DNA of 64,000 nt from Brachyhypopomus gauderio (Eukaryota > Chordata > Actinopteri > Gymnotiformes > Hypopomidae). Positions 26,567 through 38,285 of the stretch are shown piece by piece. The number at the start of each line of letters is the position of its first letter. Position 1 is the stretch's first letter. The notes under the pieces were generated by a model. The model made no database searches. It was not told the origin of the DNA and worked only from the letters and a program-made list of their open reading frames with translations. The stretch lies in contig NW_027506907.1 of the NCBI RefSeq assembly GCF_052324685.1, positions 183,583-247,582 of the forward strand, given 5' to 3'. Position numbers and translations under genes: made by a program.

Positions 26567-27640
26567 TCAAGATTCAAGATTTAAAGTTTTGTCATTTGCA
26601 CAGTAGGAAACAGGTGTCCAACTACAATGAAATTCTTGTAAATGAAGGGAAAGAAGGAAAAATACAATATGCAAGAATAATAGATTAAATAAATATAGAG
26701 GAAAAGTAATATTAAATCTCCAATTAAATTGACAGCAGTATGTACAAATATTACAGTGATGAATAATGGGGATGTTATGTACAGGCAGGACATAAAAAAA
26801 TAGTGCAATTGTGAGCATCGGTGCAGTACAGTAAGCATGTGCTGTAGTGAGGTCACAATGTAGCGCTGTAGTGAGGTCACAATGTAGCGCTGTAGTAAGG
26901 TCACAATGTAGTGCTGTAGTGAGGTCACAATGTAGAGCTGTAGTGAGGTCACAATGTAGAGCTGTAGTGAGGTCGCAACGTAGCGCTGTAGTGAGGTCAC
27001 AATGTAGAGCTGTAGTGAGGTCGCAACGTAGCGCTGTAGTGAAGTCACAATGTAGTGCTGTAGTGAGGTCACAATGTAGTGCTGTAGTGAGGTCACAATG
27101 TAGCGCTGTAGTGTGGTCACAATGTAGTGTTATAGTGACATCACAATGTAGCGCTGTAGTGAGGTTGCAATGGCAATGTAACCACAGGTTAGAACACCTT
27201 ATTTCAGTGATAGATTCAGGAGTCTGATGGCATTGGGGAAGAAAGAGTTCTGTAGTGCTTTTGCAATTCATACCTCTGTACCTCCGGCCCGAGGGCAGAA
27301 GTGTCACCAGTCTGTGCTGGGGGGGGGATGGGGGGGGGGGTCTTTTACAATGGAGTCAGGCTCTCTTGTGGACTCTGCAGTGGTAGATGCTCTGCAGAGA
27401 GGGAAGTGGAGTTCTGATGATCTTCTCATCTTCTCAGCAGTATTCACCACTCTCTGCAGGCGTTTACCGTCCATCACAGTCATGCTGCCGTACCACACGG
27501 TGATGTAGTTGATCAGGAGGCTCTCAACGATGCAGCTGTAGAAGTTTCTGAGCATTTTGGGAGACATCCCAATCTTTCTCAGTCTCCTTAGGAAGTTCAG
27601 CCGCTGTTCAGCCTGTTTGACCAGCTGCGTGGTGTTTAAT
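26567..27640 (-). mobile_element. 5'-truncated LINE, C-terminal reverse transcriptase remnant
   Basis: Minus-strand reading in two frames gives RLNFLRRLRKIGMSPKMLR, ESLLINYITVWYGSMTVMDG, RLQRVVNTAEK and then LLPSGRRYRGMN. This is the C-terminal end of an L2/Rex1-like non-LTR reverse transcriptase. A frameshift with G runs lies at 27320-27342. After the coding end a 24-bp minisatellite has grown (26835-27170). The 3' tail ends in TTGAATCTTGAAAACTGC near 26567. Typical 5'-truncated dead copy. Confidence 0.82.
26835..27170 (-). repeat. 24-bp minisatellite inside the LINE remnant, about 14 copies
   Basis: Plus-strand unit AGTGAGGTCACAATGTAGCG plus CTGT. On the minus strand, 24 being divisible by 3, it reads as repeats of CDLTTALH in an open frame. 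Variation is at a few positions (GCG, GTG, GAG). Confidence 0.92.
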
Positions 27641-28175
27641 GTTCATGAAAAGTTTTGGAGTCACATACCTCTGTTGTCTGTCTGAAACATGAAATACTTA
27701 ATGACTAATGTTGTAATTATTTTTTACTATTTTTTTAGTTTCATTATTTCATTAATATTTTTATATATTAAAAATGTTAATTATATATATTTATATATAT
27801 ATACATATATATTTTTTTATATTAAGATTTTAGAAATCTTCCTAGAAAAGTATTTTTGCAAGGCTGGCAAGAGTAACGTTATGTAACTTTTTCCCAACAT
27901 TTTTCAATTAAATGATTTAGGCAATTTCTTTTTTACATATATAATTTGTAATTATTAGCAGGTGCATGGTGATGTTTTGTGCAGCTTGTATTACATAACG
28001 TGTATAAAAACGAGGAAAATTTTCCTGACATCTGTATGTGTTTTTTTGCCATTTCATTATCGTATTTAAAACTCTCTCTATTTCTCTCTTCTCTGGCATT
28101 CGTGGTAGAGGACCATTTTGGAAATTCCCATGTTCCATCATCTGGTAGCTCTCAAAAGTGTTCCTTCTCTCTGTG
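27641..28175. other. AT-rich unique DNA, nothing recognised
   Basis: AT-rich stretch between the LINE remnant and the CT minisatellite, with a short TA tract (27780-27815). No ORF of note. Confidence 0.4.
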
Positions 28176-28752
28176 TGCCTCTCTCCCTGTGTCTCTCTGT
28201 GTGTCTCTCTGTGTGTCTCTCTCCTTGTGTCTCTCTGTGTGTCTCTCTCCCTGTGTCTCTCTGTGTGTCTCTCTGTGTGTCTCTCTCCTTGTGTCTCTCT
28301 GTGTGTCTCTCTCCCTGTGTCTCTCTGTGTGTCTCTCTCCCTGTGTCTCTGTGTGTCTCTCTGTGTGTCTCTCTCCCTGTGTCTCTCTGTGTGTCTCTCT
28401 CCCTGTGTCTCTCCCTGTGTCTCTCCCTGTGTCTCTCTCCCTGTGTCTCTCTGTGTGTCTCTCTCCCTGTGTCTCTCTGTGTGTCTCTCTCCCTGTGTCT
28501 CTCCCTGTGTCTCTCCCTGTGTCTCTCTCCCTGTGTCTCTCCCTGTGTCTCTCTCCCTGTGTCTCTCTGTGTGTCTCTCTCCCTGTGTCTCTCTGTGTGT
28601 CTCTCTCCCTGTGTCTCTCTGTGTGTCTCTCTCCCTGTGTCTCTCTGTGTGTCTCTCTCCTTGTGTCTCTCTGTGTGTCTCTCTCCCTGTGTCTCTCTGT
28701 GTGTCTCTCTCCCTGTGTCTCTCTCCCCGTGTCTCTCTGTGTGTCTCTCTCT
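28176..28752 (+). repeat. CT-rich minisatellite (GTGTCTCTCTCCCTGTGTCT)
   Basis: About 580 bp of 10-12-bp modules GTGTCTCTCT, GTGTCTCTCC and CTGTGTCTCT, organised into higher-order blocks. All three plus-strand frames are open, giving [13 protein letters not shown] strings that are repeat artefacts. Confidence 0.93.
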
Positions 28753-29156
28753 TGCTTTCGCTTTAGTACATGACTGGTGGAAATAGAAGGTAACTGAAAG
28801 GGAAGAGGTCAGAGTGATGCTGTGCTAAATGTTCACTCTAGACCACCACTCAGCATGAGAGAGACACACATAACAAGAAGCTCTACCAGCATCTATATAT
28901 CTCCCATCACTGCACAGATTCAGTTCAGTTTGCTCTTCCCTGACTCTCTCCCTCTCTGTCTCCCACTTTCTCTTTCTGTCGCTCTCCCTTTCTCCCCTTT
29001 ACTAGTTCTCTCCCTTTCTCTCTCTCGATCTCTCCCTCTCTCTATATATAAAGAAATCACAAACAGAGAGAGAAGGAGAGAGGGATACAGAGAGGAGAGG
29101 TACAGAGGACTGTACTGGGTTCACTTCAGTCCTGCAGCAGTTCAGTCTGCTCCCAC

Positions 29157-29346
29157 CAGCGCTTCACTCTCTCTCTCACACACAGTGGGGTGACACCAGT
29201 GATTCACTCTCTCTCTCACACACAGTGGGGTGACACCAGTGATTCACTCTCTCTCTCACACACAGTGGGGTGACACCAGCACTTCACTCTCTCTCTCACA
29301 CACAGTGGGGTGACAACAGTACTTCACTCTCTCTCACACACAGTGG
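29157..29346 (+). repeat. About 40-bp minisatellite, 5 copies
   Basis: Unit with CACTCTCTCTCTCACACACA then GTGGGGTGACACCAG, five copies with small changes. Confidence 0.92.
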
Positions 29347-29349
29347 GGT

Positions 29350-30640
29350 GCATCTCCACCCCGTGCATTGATTCTGAAGTGGTGCATCGTTGTAATCTTT
29401 AACACTTGTATATAATAAATAGTGGCATATATAATCTTTAACACACCACATACATGAATTATTGCAGTTCAGTGACAATAACGATGAGAGAAAGAGAGAC
29501 AGACAGACAGAAAAAAGAGAGTTTTAAAGGGGGGGGTGTGGGGCAAGATTTTTCTGGTTAGCTGAAGAGATCATTTCTCCATAGGGGGTGAGGGAGGGGG
29601 TAGAAAGGGGGAGATGGGGGGGGGGTAACGGGTGGGGGCACAGCAGGGATGGGGCAGAAATTGGGGAAATTATTTCAGTTCAGCATGGAAGAGAGGAACA
29701 GGCCAAGCGATGGTAATGTCAGGCGCTGTAATTTCAGCCACCACTGCTCCTTTGAGCTTTTATTGAAGAGTGAGTGATGCATTCTGGGTTTTGGGATGGC
29801 AGTGACTTGGTGAAAGTTTGATTATTTTATAAAGGACTATAAAGACTGTTAACAATATGTTGTTCTTTTTACCTGGAACATATTAACTCATTTCGATATG
29901 ATGCCATAATAAACATTTTTAAACATGGTCATATGTTTAACATATACACATTGCTAAAAGACGAAATGTTTAATGCATGAATGTGTCAGTTGTCATTAAC
30001 GGGATATATCTGTGCTCTGACTCACTTATGTGACTTAATGAATTGGGGGGCAAATTCTCATTATGTCCAAATGATTCACAGCTAAACCTCGGGGCCCCTG
30101 CACCAAGCCCAGTGTGACGGGAAACGGGGAGGGAGGGGCGGGCCAAGGGGCGGAGTTTCTCCACGCCGAGCAGGCGGGGCTTTTCCTGCGGCCTTTACGA
30201 GTTCCTCAGGCATGACGCTACTCTTTCATTGTTCCCTGGAGAACAGAGAATAGATCCTCTTAAGATGTGTCCTAATCCAGCACTGGATCTGTGTGGAGTG
30301 AAATGTTACACTGTGACTCTGGAGTGTGTGTGACTCTGGGAGTGTGTGTGTCTAGCGTGGCGTGTCCAGTACATGACAGGTGCCCTCAGACAGCCTGGGC
30401 ATCTCGGTACCTCGGTATCGTAGTGCAGACATCAGTGTCCAGAGCAGCTACATCAGGACCTGATAGAGTGGAAATGAATGTGGAAAGAGAGGCGGCTTTG
30501 TGCAAATTTGCATTTTTAAGTGACACACTGAAGAAGAATTTCTTCAATCTTCATATATATTCTCTATTTATTTACTATTTAGTTGTACTTATTAAGTATT
30601 ATTAACTTATAAAAATTCTATTCTATTTTGTTTAGACATG
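29350..30640. other. Intergenic, no gene recognised
   Basis: Contains G-rich runs (29528-29625) and a unique block at 29685-29790. Some CpG-containing sequence lies at 30090-30215. No coding family recognised. Confidence 0.4.
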
Positions 30641-30644
30641 AGTG

Positions 30645-31190
30645 AAATATGACTTAGACTTAGACATTCTTTATTGTCATTCATTGTGCACGGGTGCACG
30701 CAGAACGAAATTTCGTTGCATTTAGGCTTGCACAGTGTACACAGAGATTTGGAGAAGATTACAAGAATAGCAAGAATATCAAGAATATAACAGATGGCTT
30801 CAGGATTAATCAAAATACGTAGTAAGAGTACAACAAAGATGTAGAATGTACAGCTGGGATATTGAATGTGGGAGTGCAGAATGTAGCAGCCGGGATAATT
30901 TAAATATAAGTGTGTGGAATGGATATATATGTACAACTGCTTAAATCTATAAATATATATATAAATACAAATCTACAGATAAAATAGATTAAAAAGGACA
31001 GCAGCCCGAATAAGTATGGTAAAGTAAAGTGACAGTGCTTTCGGGTAGACCGGCAGTAGTGCACAGAAGGCATGTAGTTTAGCATGTAGTTTAGCATGTA
31101 GTTTAGCATGTAGTTTAGCCTTCCCTCGTCCAGGGTGTTGTGTTCAGCAGTATGATGGTTTTGGGGGAAAAGCTGTTGCAAAATATATGC
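30645..31190 (-). mobile_element. Non-LTR (LINE-type) tail fragment
   Basis: On the minus strand it ends in AATGACAATAAAGAATGTCT followed by AAGTC repeats, the end of many teleost L2/Rex-type elements. Near 31140-31180 it reads FSPKTIILLNTTPWTREG. A 12-bp GCATGTAGTTTA repeat (31078-31120, about 4 copies) interrupts it. Heavily decayed. Confidence 0.6.
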
Positions 31191-33699
31191 ATCAGATCTT
31201 AATATTAATTTATGTTATAAAAAATAATGTGCAAATTTGAAATGTGCTGAGCAACAAAAGTTAAGACCTTCTAACATCTTTTTATCTCACTGTACCATAA
31301 AGCATGAGCACAGTCATTTATAATGGAACTTTTTTGATGACACATTTAGCATGAATGAATATTAGCATCAGTGCTAGCACAAACGTACACAGTTAAGTAT
31401 GTTTTCCAATGACATTTTTGTTCATCTCTGCACAGTCAGCATGCTTGGGTGAAGTTTTCCTTTCACAATTAAGCTGGACTGAGACAGATCCCATATCCAT
31501 AGTTCAGTCACTTGTTGCTGTGTGTGTGTGTGTGTGTGTGTGTGTTGAGGGGGGGGGTCCCAGTGCCGACAATCGGACTGCAGAAGGGTCCGAGATGGTC
31601 AAAGGTCAGAGAACAATGCCTGTAGAGACACGGTTTACCAAGACGGACGACACGCGGCCCGGGGCGATTCACAGCGGAGCTAGGGTCTCGTCCACCAGAC
31701 GCCTCGGGCTAACAGGTGATGGAGGTGGAGGCACAGTGGGGCGTCCCAGTGTTTAGAACTGCATTATCACACCATAACCCGAGATTAGTGCTCAGTAATG
31801 ACATCACACATCATCACATCACACATCACCACATCACAGCGCACTCCAGATGAACACCAATACATCACCCCTCACTCAAGTGACTGTTAAGACATATGCC
31901 ATAATATAACATATGTTCCATTATATGGTATATAGGGTAACAACAAATCTGAGAACTAATATTCACTGCATCTTACATCAAGATTCAGTTCTGCGTAATT
32001 AATATATTATTATAACTAGTCATGTGACCAGCAGTAGTCCAATCAAATGCAACCGAATTATAATGTCAATAAACTGAAAGCATCTTTAATGTCACTGACG
32101 TCATGTTCAGACACAACGAGAGGTCTCCCTGCAGTATTTACATCACTGCCACTGAATTTGTATCAGAATGAGGATTTATTTCATATAAACACATAAAGAC
32201 GTGCTGGGAGCCCCATCTGCTCAATGTAAAGTAAAAGTGCAAAACACAGTTAAGTACACCTACTCTACAACCGCATGGAGATACACCACCATTCTTCTCA
32301 GCTGTAAGCAGCACCTACTACTGCTGTCTGTATATAGACAGTATTATATATGCATTGAATACCTGCATTGGAAATAAACAAATAAATAAATCATCAGTTA
32401 TTTATCAAAGAAGCCTCAGAATGCCTTTTCAGTGAACATCTGAGCTTGTCTCCAAAACACTGCTGTCTCATGTACCCAACTGCGGTAGGCCGAGGTGCAA
32501 AATAACCCCGCACCGTAATGAAAGCTGCACCTCCACAACTAGCCTGCCAGTCAACATCGGTCCTGACTGGCCAATTAGGGAGAGCAGAATCCAAGCTGAA
32601 GGGTGTGATGAAGTGAGAGGAACACGATGGTGCCGGGCATGCGCTCCGTCTTCATCATCACGTTAGCGGAGATCCATCTGGCATGTAATGCAGAGAATCG
32701 GAGGCCAGTGTGTACAAAGTGCTGTGTAAACATGCTTTGAGGTGTAGCCAGGTTTGATGTTCCACTATAACTGAGTGTTAGAATCAAGGATGCATGTCTG
32801 TGTGTGTGTGTTTACCGTTCATATTGTTACAGATCAAAGTCTCACCCCAGGGAGGAAGTCCGTCCTCATGCTCTCATTGTTTCACTGTTTTCTTTAAGAC
32901 GTGTTTGCATTAAAGAGCATTCTCTAACATTAGCTCCATGGAAAGAATCACAGCAGTAATGTTAGAATAGAGGAGAACACAACAGAGGAGGAGGGTTCAA
33001 GGGCACGAGGACGGGCCTTCAGCCCACGTTTGAAGGTAGTAAAGGACTCCGCTGTACAGCGAGTGGAGGCAGTGGTGTGTGTGTGGGGGGGGGGGGAGGA
33101 CGTACGGGTGAACATCCTGCGGTGGGTGGGGGGGGGGGGGTATTCCTGAGCCGTGCGGGGGCCCCAGGAGGCGATTGTAAATTTAAAAATAATAGGAACA
33201 TTTTTTAAAAGGCTCTCCACCCTGATTCTTGCTGTAGGGCCCCAGAATTTTTGTGCTACGCCAACGAATGGAATTTAATTCTTGCAGCATGTCTGTTCCC
33301 CGTTTTCTTGAGCAATGGTGGTTCAGAACGACCTGTATGTGAGACACGATGAGTGCGAGGTACAGTGGTGACTCTGGGCTCGGGATCGAGCTTTAATGTA
33401 CTTAAACCGGACCTGAGCAACCAGTGAATTGAGCTTAGCAGTGGTGTGTGTGTGAACGGGGAAAACGGAACACACACTTACAGGCAATTTGTGAGAGCTC
33501 AGTAAAGTACTGGAAGATGAAAACACGTAGACGAAGATATCTGCACATCAGACAGGTCCAAAAGGGGATGTAGTGGAAATGGTATAAATGTGGAAATGCT
33601 CCATAATGAAGTGTGGATGTGACCAACCAAAGTATTCCATCATCAGGACTTCAAAACTTATTAAACTTAAACTGACACTTAAAACTCAGAGAGGCCCAG

Positions 33700-33752
<53 letters not shown>

Positions 33753-34080
33753 CACATGTGTGCCATACAGCTCCTAAGAGGTTTAAATGAAGTCTTCCAT
33801 GGTCTCTTGAGTCTTTGTTCCTTTTGTGGTGAGAGAAGGAGCCGGCAGCTTCCACAATGCGGCTCAAATCCCGTCAGCCACGCTCCCCGCCGGCCCGCAG
33901 AGTCAAGCCCAGCCCCGCGCACCACCTCGTTAAAGGCACAGCTCCTCCATCCGCGCTAATGCCGCCCACCATAGACAAAGACCTTCAGATCATCGGCACA
34001 GAGCCTGGGAATGAGGGAGAGGAGACGGAAATGTGCTGACCAGTGTGGAAGTGCTCAGCAGCCCAGCAGGAGGAGAGAGC
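31190..34080. other. Intergenic, no gene recognised
   Basis: Has (TG)n at 31519-31545 and 33700-33748, G runs at 33085-33095 and 33129-33140, and otherwise unique AT-rich DNA. No exon of clybl or zic5 was recognised. Confidence 0.4.
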
Positions 34081-34081
34081 A

Positions 34082-34292
34082 AACGTTCTGGAGAAGTAGA
34101 GGGAACGTTCTGGAGGGGTAGAGCAAATGTTCTGGAGGGGTAGAGGGAACGTTCTGGAGGGGTAGAGCAAATGTTCTGGAGGGGTAGAGGGAACGTTCTG
34201 GAGGGGTAGAGGGAACGTTCTGGAGGGGTAGAGGGAACGTTCTGGAGGGGTAGAGCAAATGTTCTGGAGAAGTAGAGGGAACGTTCTGGAGG
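34082..34292 (+). repeat. 22-bp minisatellite (GGGAACGTTCTGGAGGGGTA), about 9 copies
   Basis: Two alternating unit types, GGGAACGTTCTGGAG and GCAAATGTTCTGGAG, each followed by GGGTAGA. The first contains GAA-nn-TTC-nn-GA spacing like a heat-shock element. Confidence 0.92.
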
Positions 34293-35385
34293 CTTAACTG
34301 GTGGGATAAAATGACAATGTTTGTTTGTTTGTTTTTACATAACATGGATGGCTGCTAGTGGATGCAATCCTGTTGCAGTCAGATAAGTAAGCCATGATTA
34401 AACATCATGGGTTGTGGATGGTCTTATACCATAATGTTTGATCTCTGTTGGCCTACAGACAAATCCTTATATGCAAAGTAATAAAAAAAAATCTTTAGTG
34501 GAGTAGTTCAAAAAATCCACCACCCACTCTTGTCCTAGAGAGATCATTAGGCTGGATTATGGCTCTTCAGTCCTAGAAATAGGATTAAACCAGATTAATT
34601 AACTTCAGGAGTCTTAGTCCAGTCTAATCCCTCTTAAGGAGAGCCTTTATCAACTAGAGCATGTTGTTTGTTACTAGTCCTGGTCCTTATTCTTTAAGTG
34701 TGGTCTAAAAAAGAAACATACTAGAAATGTTCATGAAAGAGACAACGGAAAATCAAAGTCTTTACGGTGCAGATTTTCGTGAAATTCAAAGGATTGTTTA
34801 TGCAACACAAAACCTGTTGATTTTGCCCAAGAACATTTGACTGGCAGAGCTTGGAATAGTTTAGTCACTAATTCAGCCTTCTGATGAAGTCTCGCTCTGT
34901 GTTGACATTCTGACCCGTCCCTAACAGATGCGGCATGTCTGACTCCATCACCATTAACCAACACATCCTCCTCCATCAGTATATAACCGTCACTCATTCT
35001 ATCCCCATTGACAAGGAGAAAGAGCGAGGGAGAGGAAGAAAGGAGAAGAAAAGAAAGCGTCAGGCAGAGGGAGGGGCAAACAAGTGGTGGGAGGAGCCTT
35101 CAGCCCTCAAGGGCTCGCTTTTTCAAGGGCCTTTGCTTTTTTTTTTTATTGACTCCTTGGCAAACCAAACAAGCAGATTGGCTGATCCGTTATGGACACG
35201 GGGGCATTGTGGGACAGTCCGTGGTCGGACACGGACCCAACAGCATTCCCCAGGTCCATTGTGACCTGCCAGAAAGGGGACAAAGGGACCCCCCATGAGG
35301 GGGAATCTGACCAAACTGCCCCCAGAGGCACAGTGGCAAAGTTGTGTTCCACCACCAAATATCCCCCTGCCCAGGCAAAGGGGAC
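34293..35385. other. Intergenic; contains a unique GC-moderate island at 35100-35380
   Basis: No gene family recognised. The 280-bp segment at 35100-35380 is free of simple repeats, unlike its surroundings, and ends at a polypurine tract. Opposing open frames here are products of the purine bias. Confidence 0.4.
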
Positions 35386-35599
35386 AGAGACGGAGAGAGA
35401 CAGGATGAGATGTGATGGAAAGACAGAGAGAGAGAGAAGGAGAGAGAGAAGGAAAGAGAGAGAGAGCTGGACAGCATGGGGCCATGAAGGGGGAGTGACG
35501 GATGCCTTGGGGAATGGTGGAGGACAAAAGATCCAGAAGGGCCCAGGATGGAGGGGGAGAGGGTGGAGAAGAGACAAAGAGAGAGAGAGAGAAAGAGAA

Positions 35600-35638
<39 letters not shown>

Positions 35639-35775
35639 GATAAGAGTCCTCACACCTCATTCCCTCTCTCAGGACATGGCAGGAGATCTCAGGTCTGCTG
35701 GATGACACATGGTGGCATATGCATGTCCTGGTTATATACAGCATGATGCATCTACTGAGTCATGAAGGACCGCTT

Positions 35776-35837
<62 letters not shown>

Positions 35838-35948
35838 TGGGAGTCATGGTTGAGTGGAGTAATTGATTAAGTTAGTGGGGGCTGTGTGTGGGAGAGTAGA
35901 AGTGAAGTATCCTTCATGGGACAGAAACACCTGGGATAGAGAGAGAGG

Positions 35949-35979
<31 letters not shown>

Positions 35980-36065
35980 AGGAGAGAGAGACAGGGACAG
36001 AATGAGAGAAAGAGATAGAAAGGGAGAAAGCGAGAGCAAATGAAAAAAGGAGAGGGAGAGAAACA
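35386..36065 (+). repeat. Polypurine (GA-rich) tracts and (CA)n
   Basis: GA-rich tracts at 35388-35470, 35575-35637 and 35936-36064, with a (CA)n tract at 35779-35833 between them. Long purine-only runs can form triplex DNA. Confidence 0.9.
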
Positions 36066-36439
36066 GGTGGGGGGGGGGACCACATGAAAGTGAAAAATGA
36101 AATGATTCTAAACATCAGACCCAGATTATTCTTAGGACAGGAGGCCGTACACCCCCCCCCCCCCAAACCATCCCCCCGCATGGTGCTCTGGTATCGTCTG
36201 GTGGTCCTGCCACAATCACACCATAAAACACACAGCCTGCAGTTACCAGGACGGCACACGGCTGATCCAGCCCATCTTTCCTGTCTGTGACACACTACAC
36301 ACTACAGATTTGGGATCAGAATGCGACTGTGTCCTCTTGTTTCAACTGATCTGGGATCATTTATGACATTTTTCTTTTAACTTTTAGCATTTAAGTATCG
36401 CAAGGTGCTCGTGTGTCAGTGTAAATGAAAAGACTTCGG

Positions 36440-36553
36440 AGTCTGAAGCTCTTTCAGACCATCAGAGTGGGCATACCAGCAGCTAGGCTGGGTTAGCACT
36501 TTTGTAAGTCGCTCTGGATAAGAGCGTCTGCTAAATGCCGTAAATGTAAATGT
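36440..36553 (+). mobile_element. Teleost SINE / L2-tail fragment
   Basis: Ends with GTAAGTCGCTCTGGATAAGA then GCGTCTGCTAAATGCCGTAA and an AAATGT tail, the conserved 3' end shared by L2-clade LINEs and several fish SINEs. The 5' part is diverged. Confidence 0.8.
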
Positions 36554-38285
36554 TAGCAAAACTGGTCTGTGATTTCTTATTTGCACTTCCTAAACCAGCC
36601 ACCAGGGGGCTTTTGCACAAATTCTTCTTCAAGAGCACTGACTGGTCCCACATCAGTTTCCACAGCAACTTGCTGCGATTAAACTCACTCTAAAATAAAT
36701 CCAAAACTGAATTGAGTTTTTAGCAGCTACTTAACTGGTGCTGGTTAGGATGTGAGGAAGAGACAGCTGGTCACGGACAAAACTAAAGGGTCCAGATGTC
36801 TCGTCTGGGGAACGGAAGATTGGGGGGGGGGGGGGGGGGGGGTCCTTCCTTTATTCCCAGCACGAGCATGAGTTAGAAAAATGGTTAGCATGAAGGACAT
36901 GGGGAGCATCCCAGCCACAAACCTCAAACACCGCAACCTCCAGAGGGAAACTGGTCATTCTGTCCTAGCTGGATCTTCACTCTTACCGTGGCAGGCTGAT
37001 AAAATAAACAAATAAATAAATAAATACACTGGACGCTTGAACGATGGCAGCAAAGCCCACAGAGGGCCCAGTACAGGAGGTACATCCAGGTTGCCTAACT
37101 GGAACAGGTACTTCATGACAAGCACTGGACTGCTTCTAGCTATTTTGAAGCGATCTTCAACATGCATACATCTGATAACAGAGCCCTACTAAAAGGTTTT
37201 GAGCTTCTAAAGATCACATAAAGTCATGCAAACATCAGAAAATAGAGCCCTGCTAAATGGTTTTGAGCTTCTGAAGATCACTTAAAATCATGCAAACAAA
37301 TAAATAACTGCAAAGGAAGAGGGCTAAACAACATTGTTGCGCAATTCAAATTTGTTACAGAATGAGTGTAATGCATGAACAGGAGAGGCCGACTGGCCTA
37401 TATTTAGATGCCATTTGTTGCTGAACAATGTTGGAAACACTGCAAACTCACACTAGACTTTCAAACAGTCCTCTCATCTTGTCTGATGGGGGTGGGGGTG
37501 TAGGATACAGACTAACCTATTTAAGGGAAGTTGTAAAACATTTTTTTTCTCCACTCTCTCTTTTTTAAGAAAAAAAACATAACAAAAGAGTGACTGAAGT
37601 TGCCATCTGGAAGGTATAACAAACAAGGGACACACACACACACACACATCCAAGCGCACGTTCCACAGACATGCTGTCACAGCAGTGACTCACAGCAGAA
37701 GCATTTAAAGGGGAGATGGCCCTCTGCTCTGCAGGATCATCTGGAGACCGAGCCCCACGTTAAACATGGCTGCTTGAAGAGACCGTTGGAGTTAAGTGGA
37801 GCGACCAGCATCTCCTCCACACCATCACTCCTCCACCCTTTAGGTTGAGACATTGACATGACAAGAGTGTCTCCAGAGCTGAGTTCAGTCATCAACAGAA
37901 CAGAACAAACTACTGCTGACGTTGTGAAAGTGAAGTTTAGAAACCATAAACCTCAGCAAAGACACAGTCAGGTTTAAACTCTGCGTGCCAGACCTGTAAA
38001 GGAAATACACTGAGTAAAGGTATTCACTGCTGAATTCACTGAATCAATAAACAGTACATTAAATATGCACTGGTGATTTGTTTAAATGTCTTGAGTAGGA
38101 GTAAACCTGAGGAACAGTCACTGGACACTGATCAGAAGTGAAAACTGCGCCATCTACTGGTAAAACACCATCATTAACACTAACCATGAAAATTGAAAAC
38201 TTGACAAAATATTTACAGCTGATGGCGAAGTTGGTTGCCGCCTTTTCCTGGATTAGAAGTTGGAACATGCCAAATTTCACACTGA
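36554..38285. other. Intergenic, no gene recognised
   Basis: Has a run of about 22 G (36821-36842), a short direct repeat of about 55 bp (GAGCTTCTAAAGATCAC..., 37195-37295), and (CA)n at 37630-37648. No coding signal was recognised. Confidence 0.4.

Noticed and set aside
35192..35746. Overlapping 184-codon ORFs on both strands
   Set aside because: The ORFs run into GA/CT-rich tracts with no stop codons; no start context, splice sites or family support.
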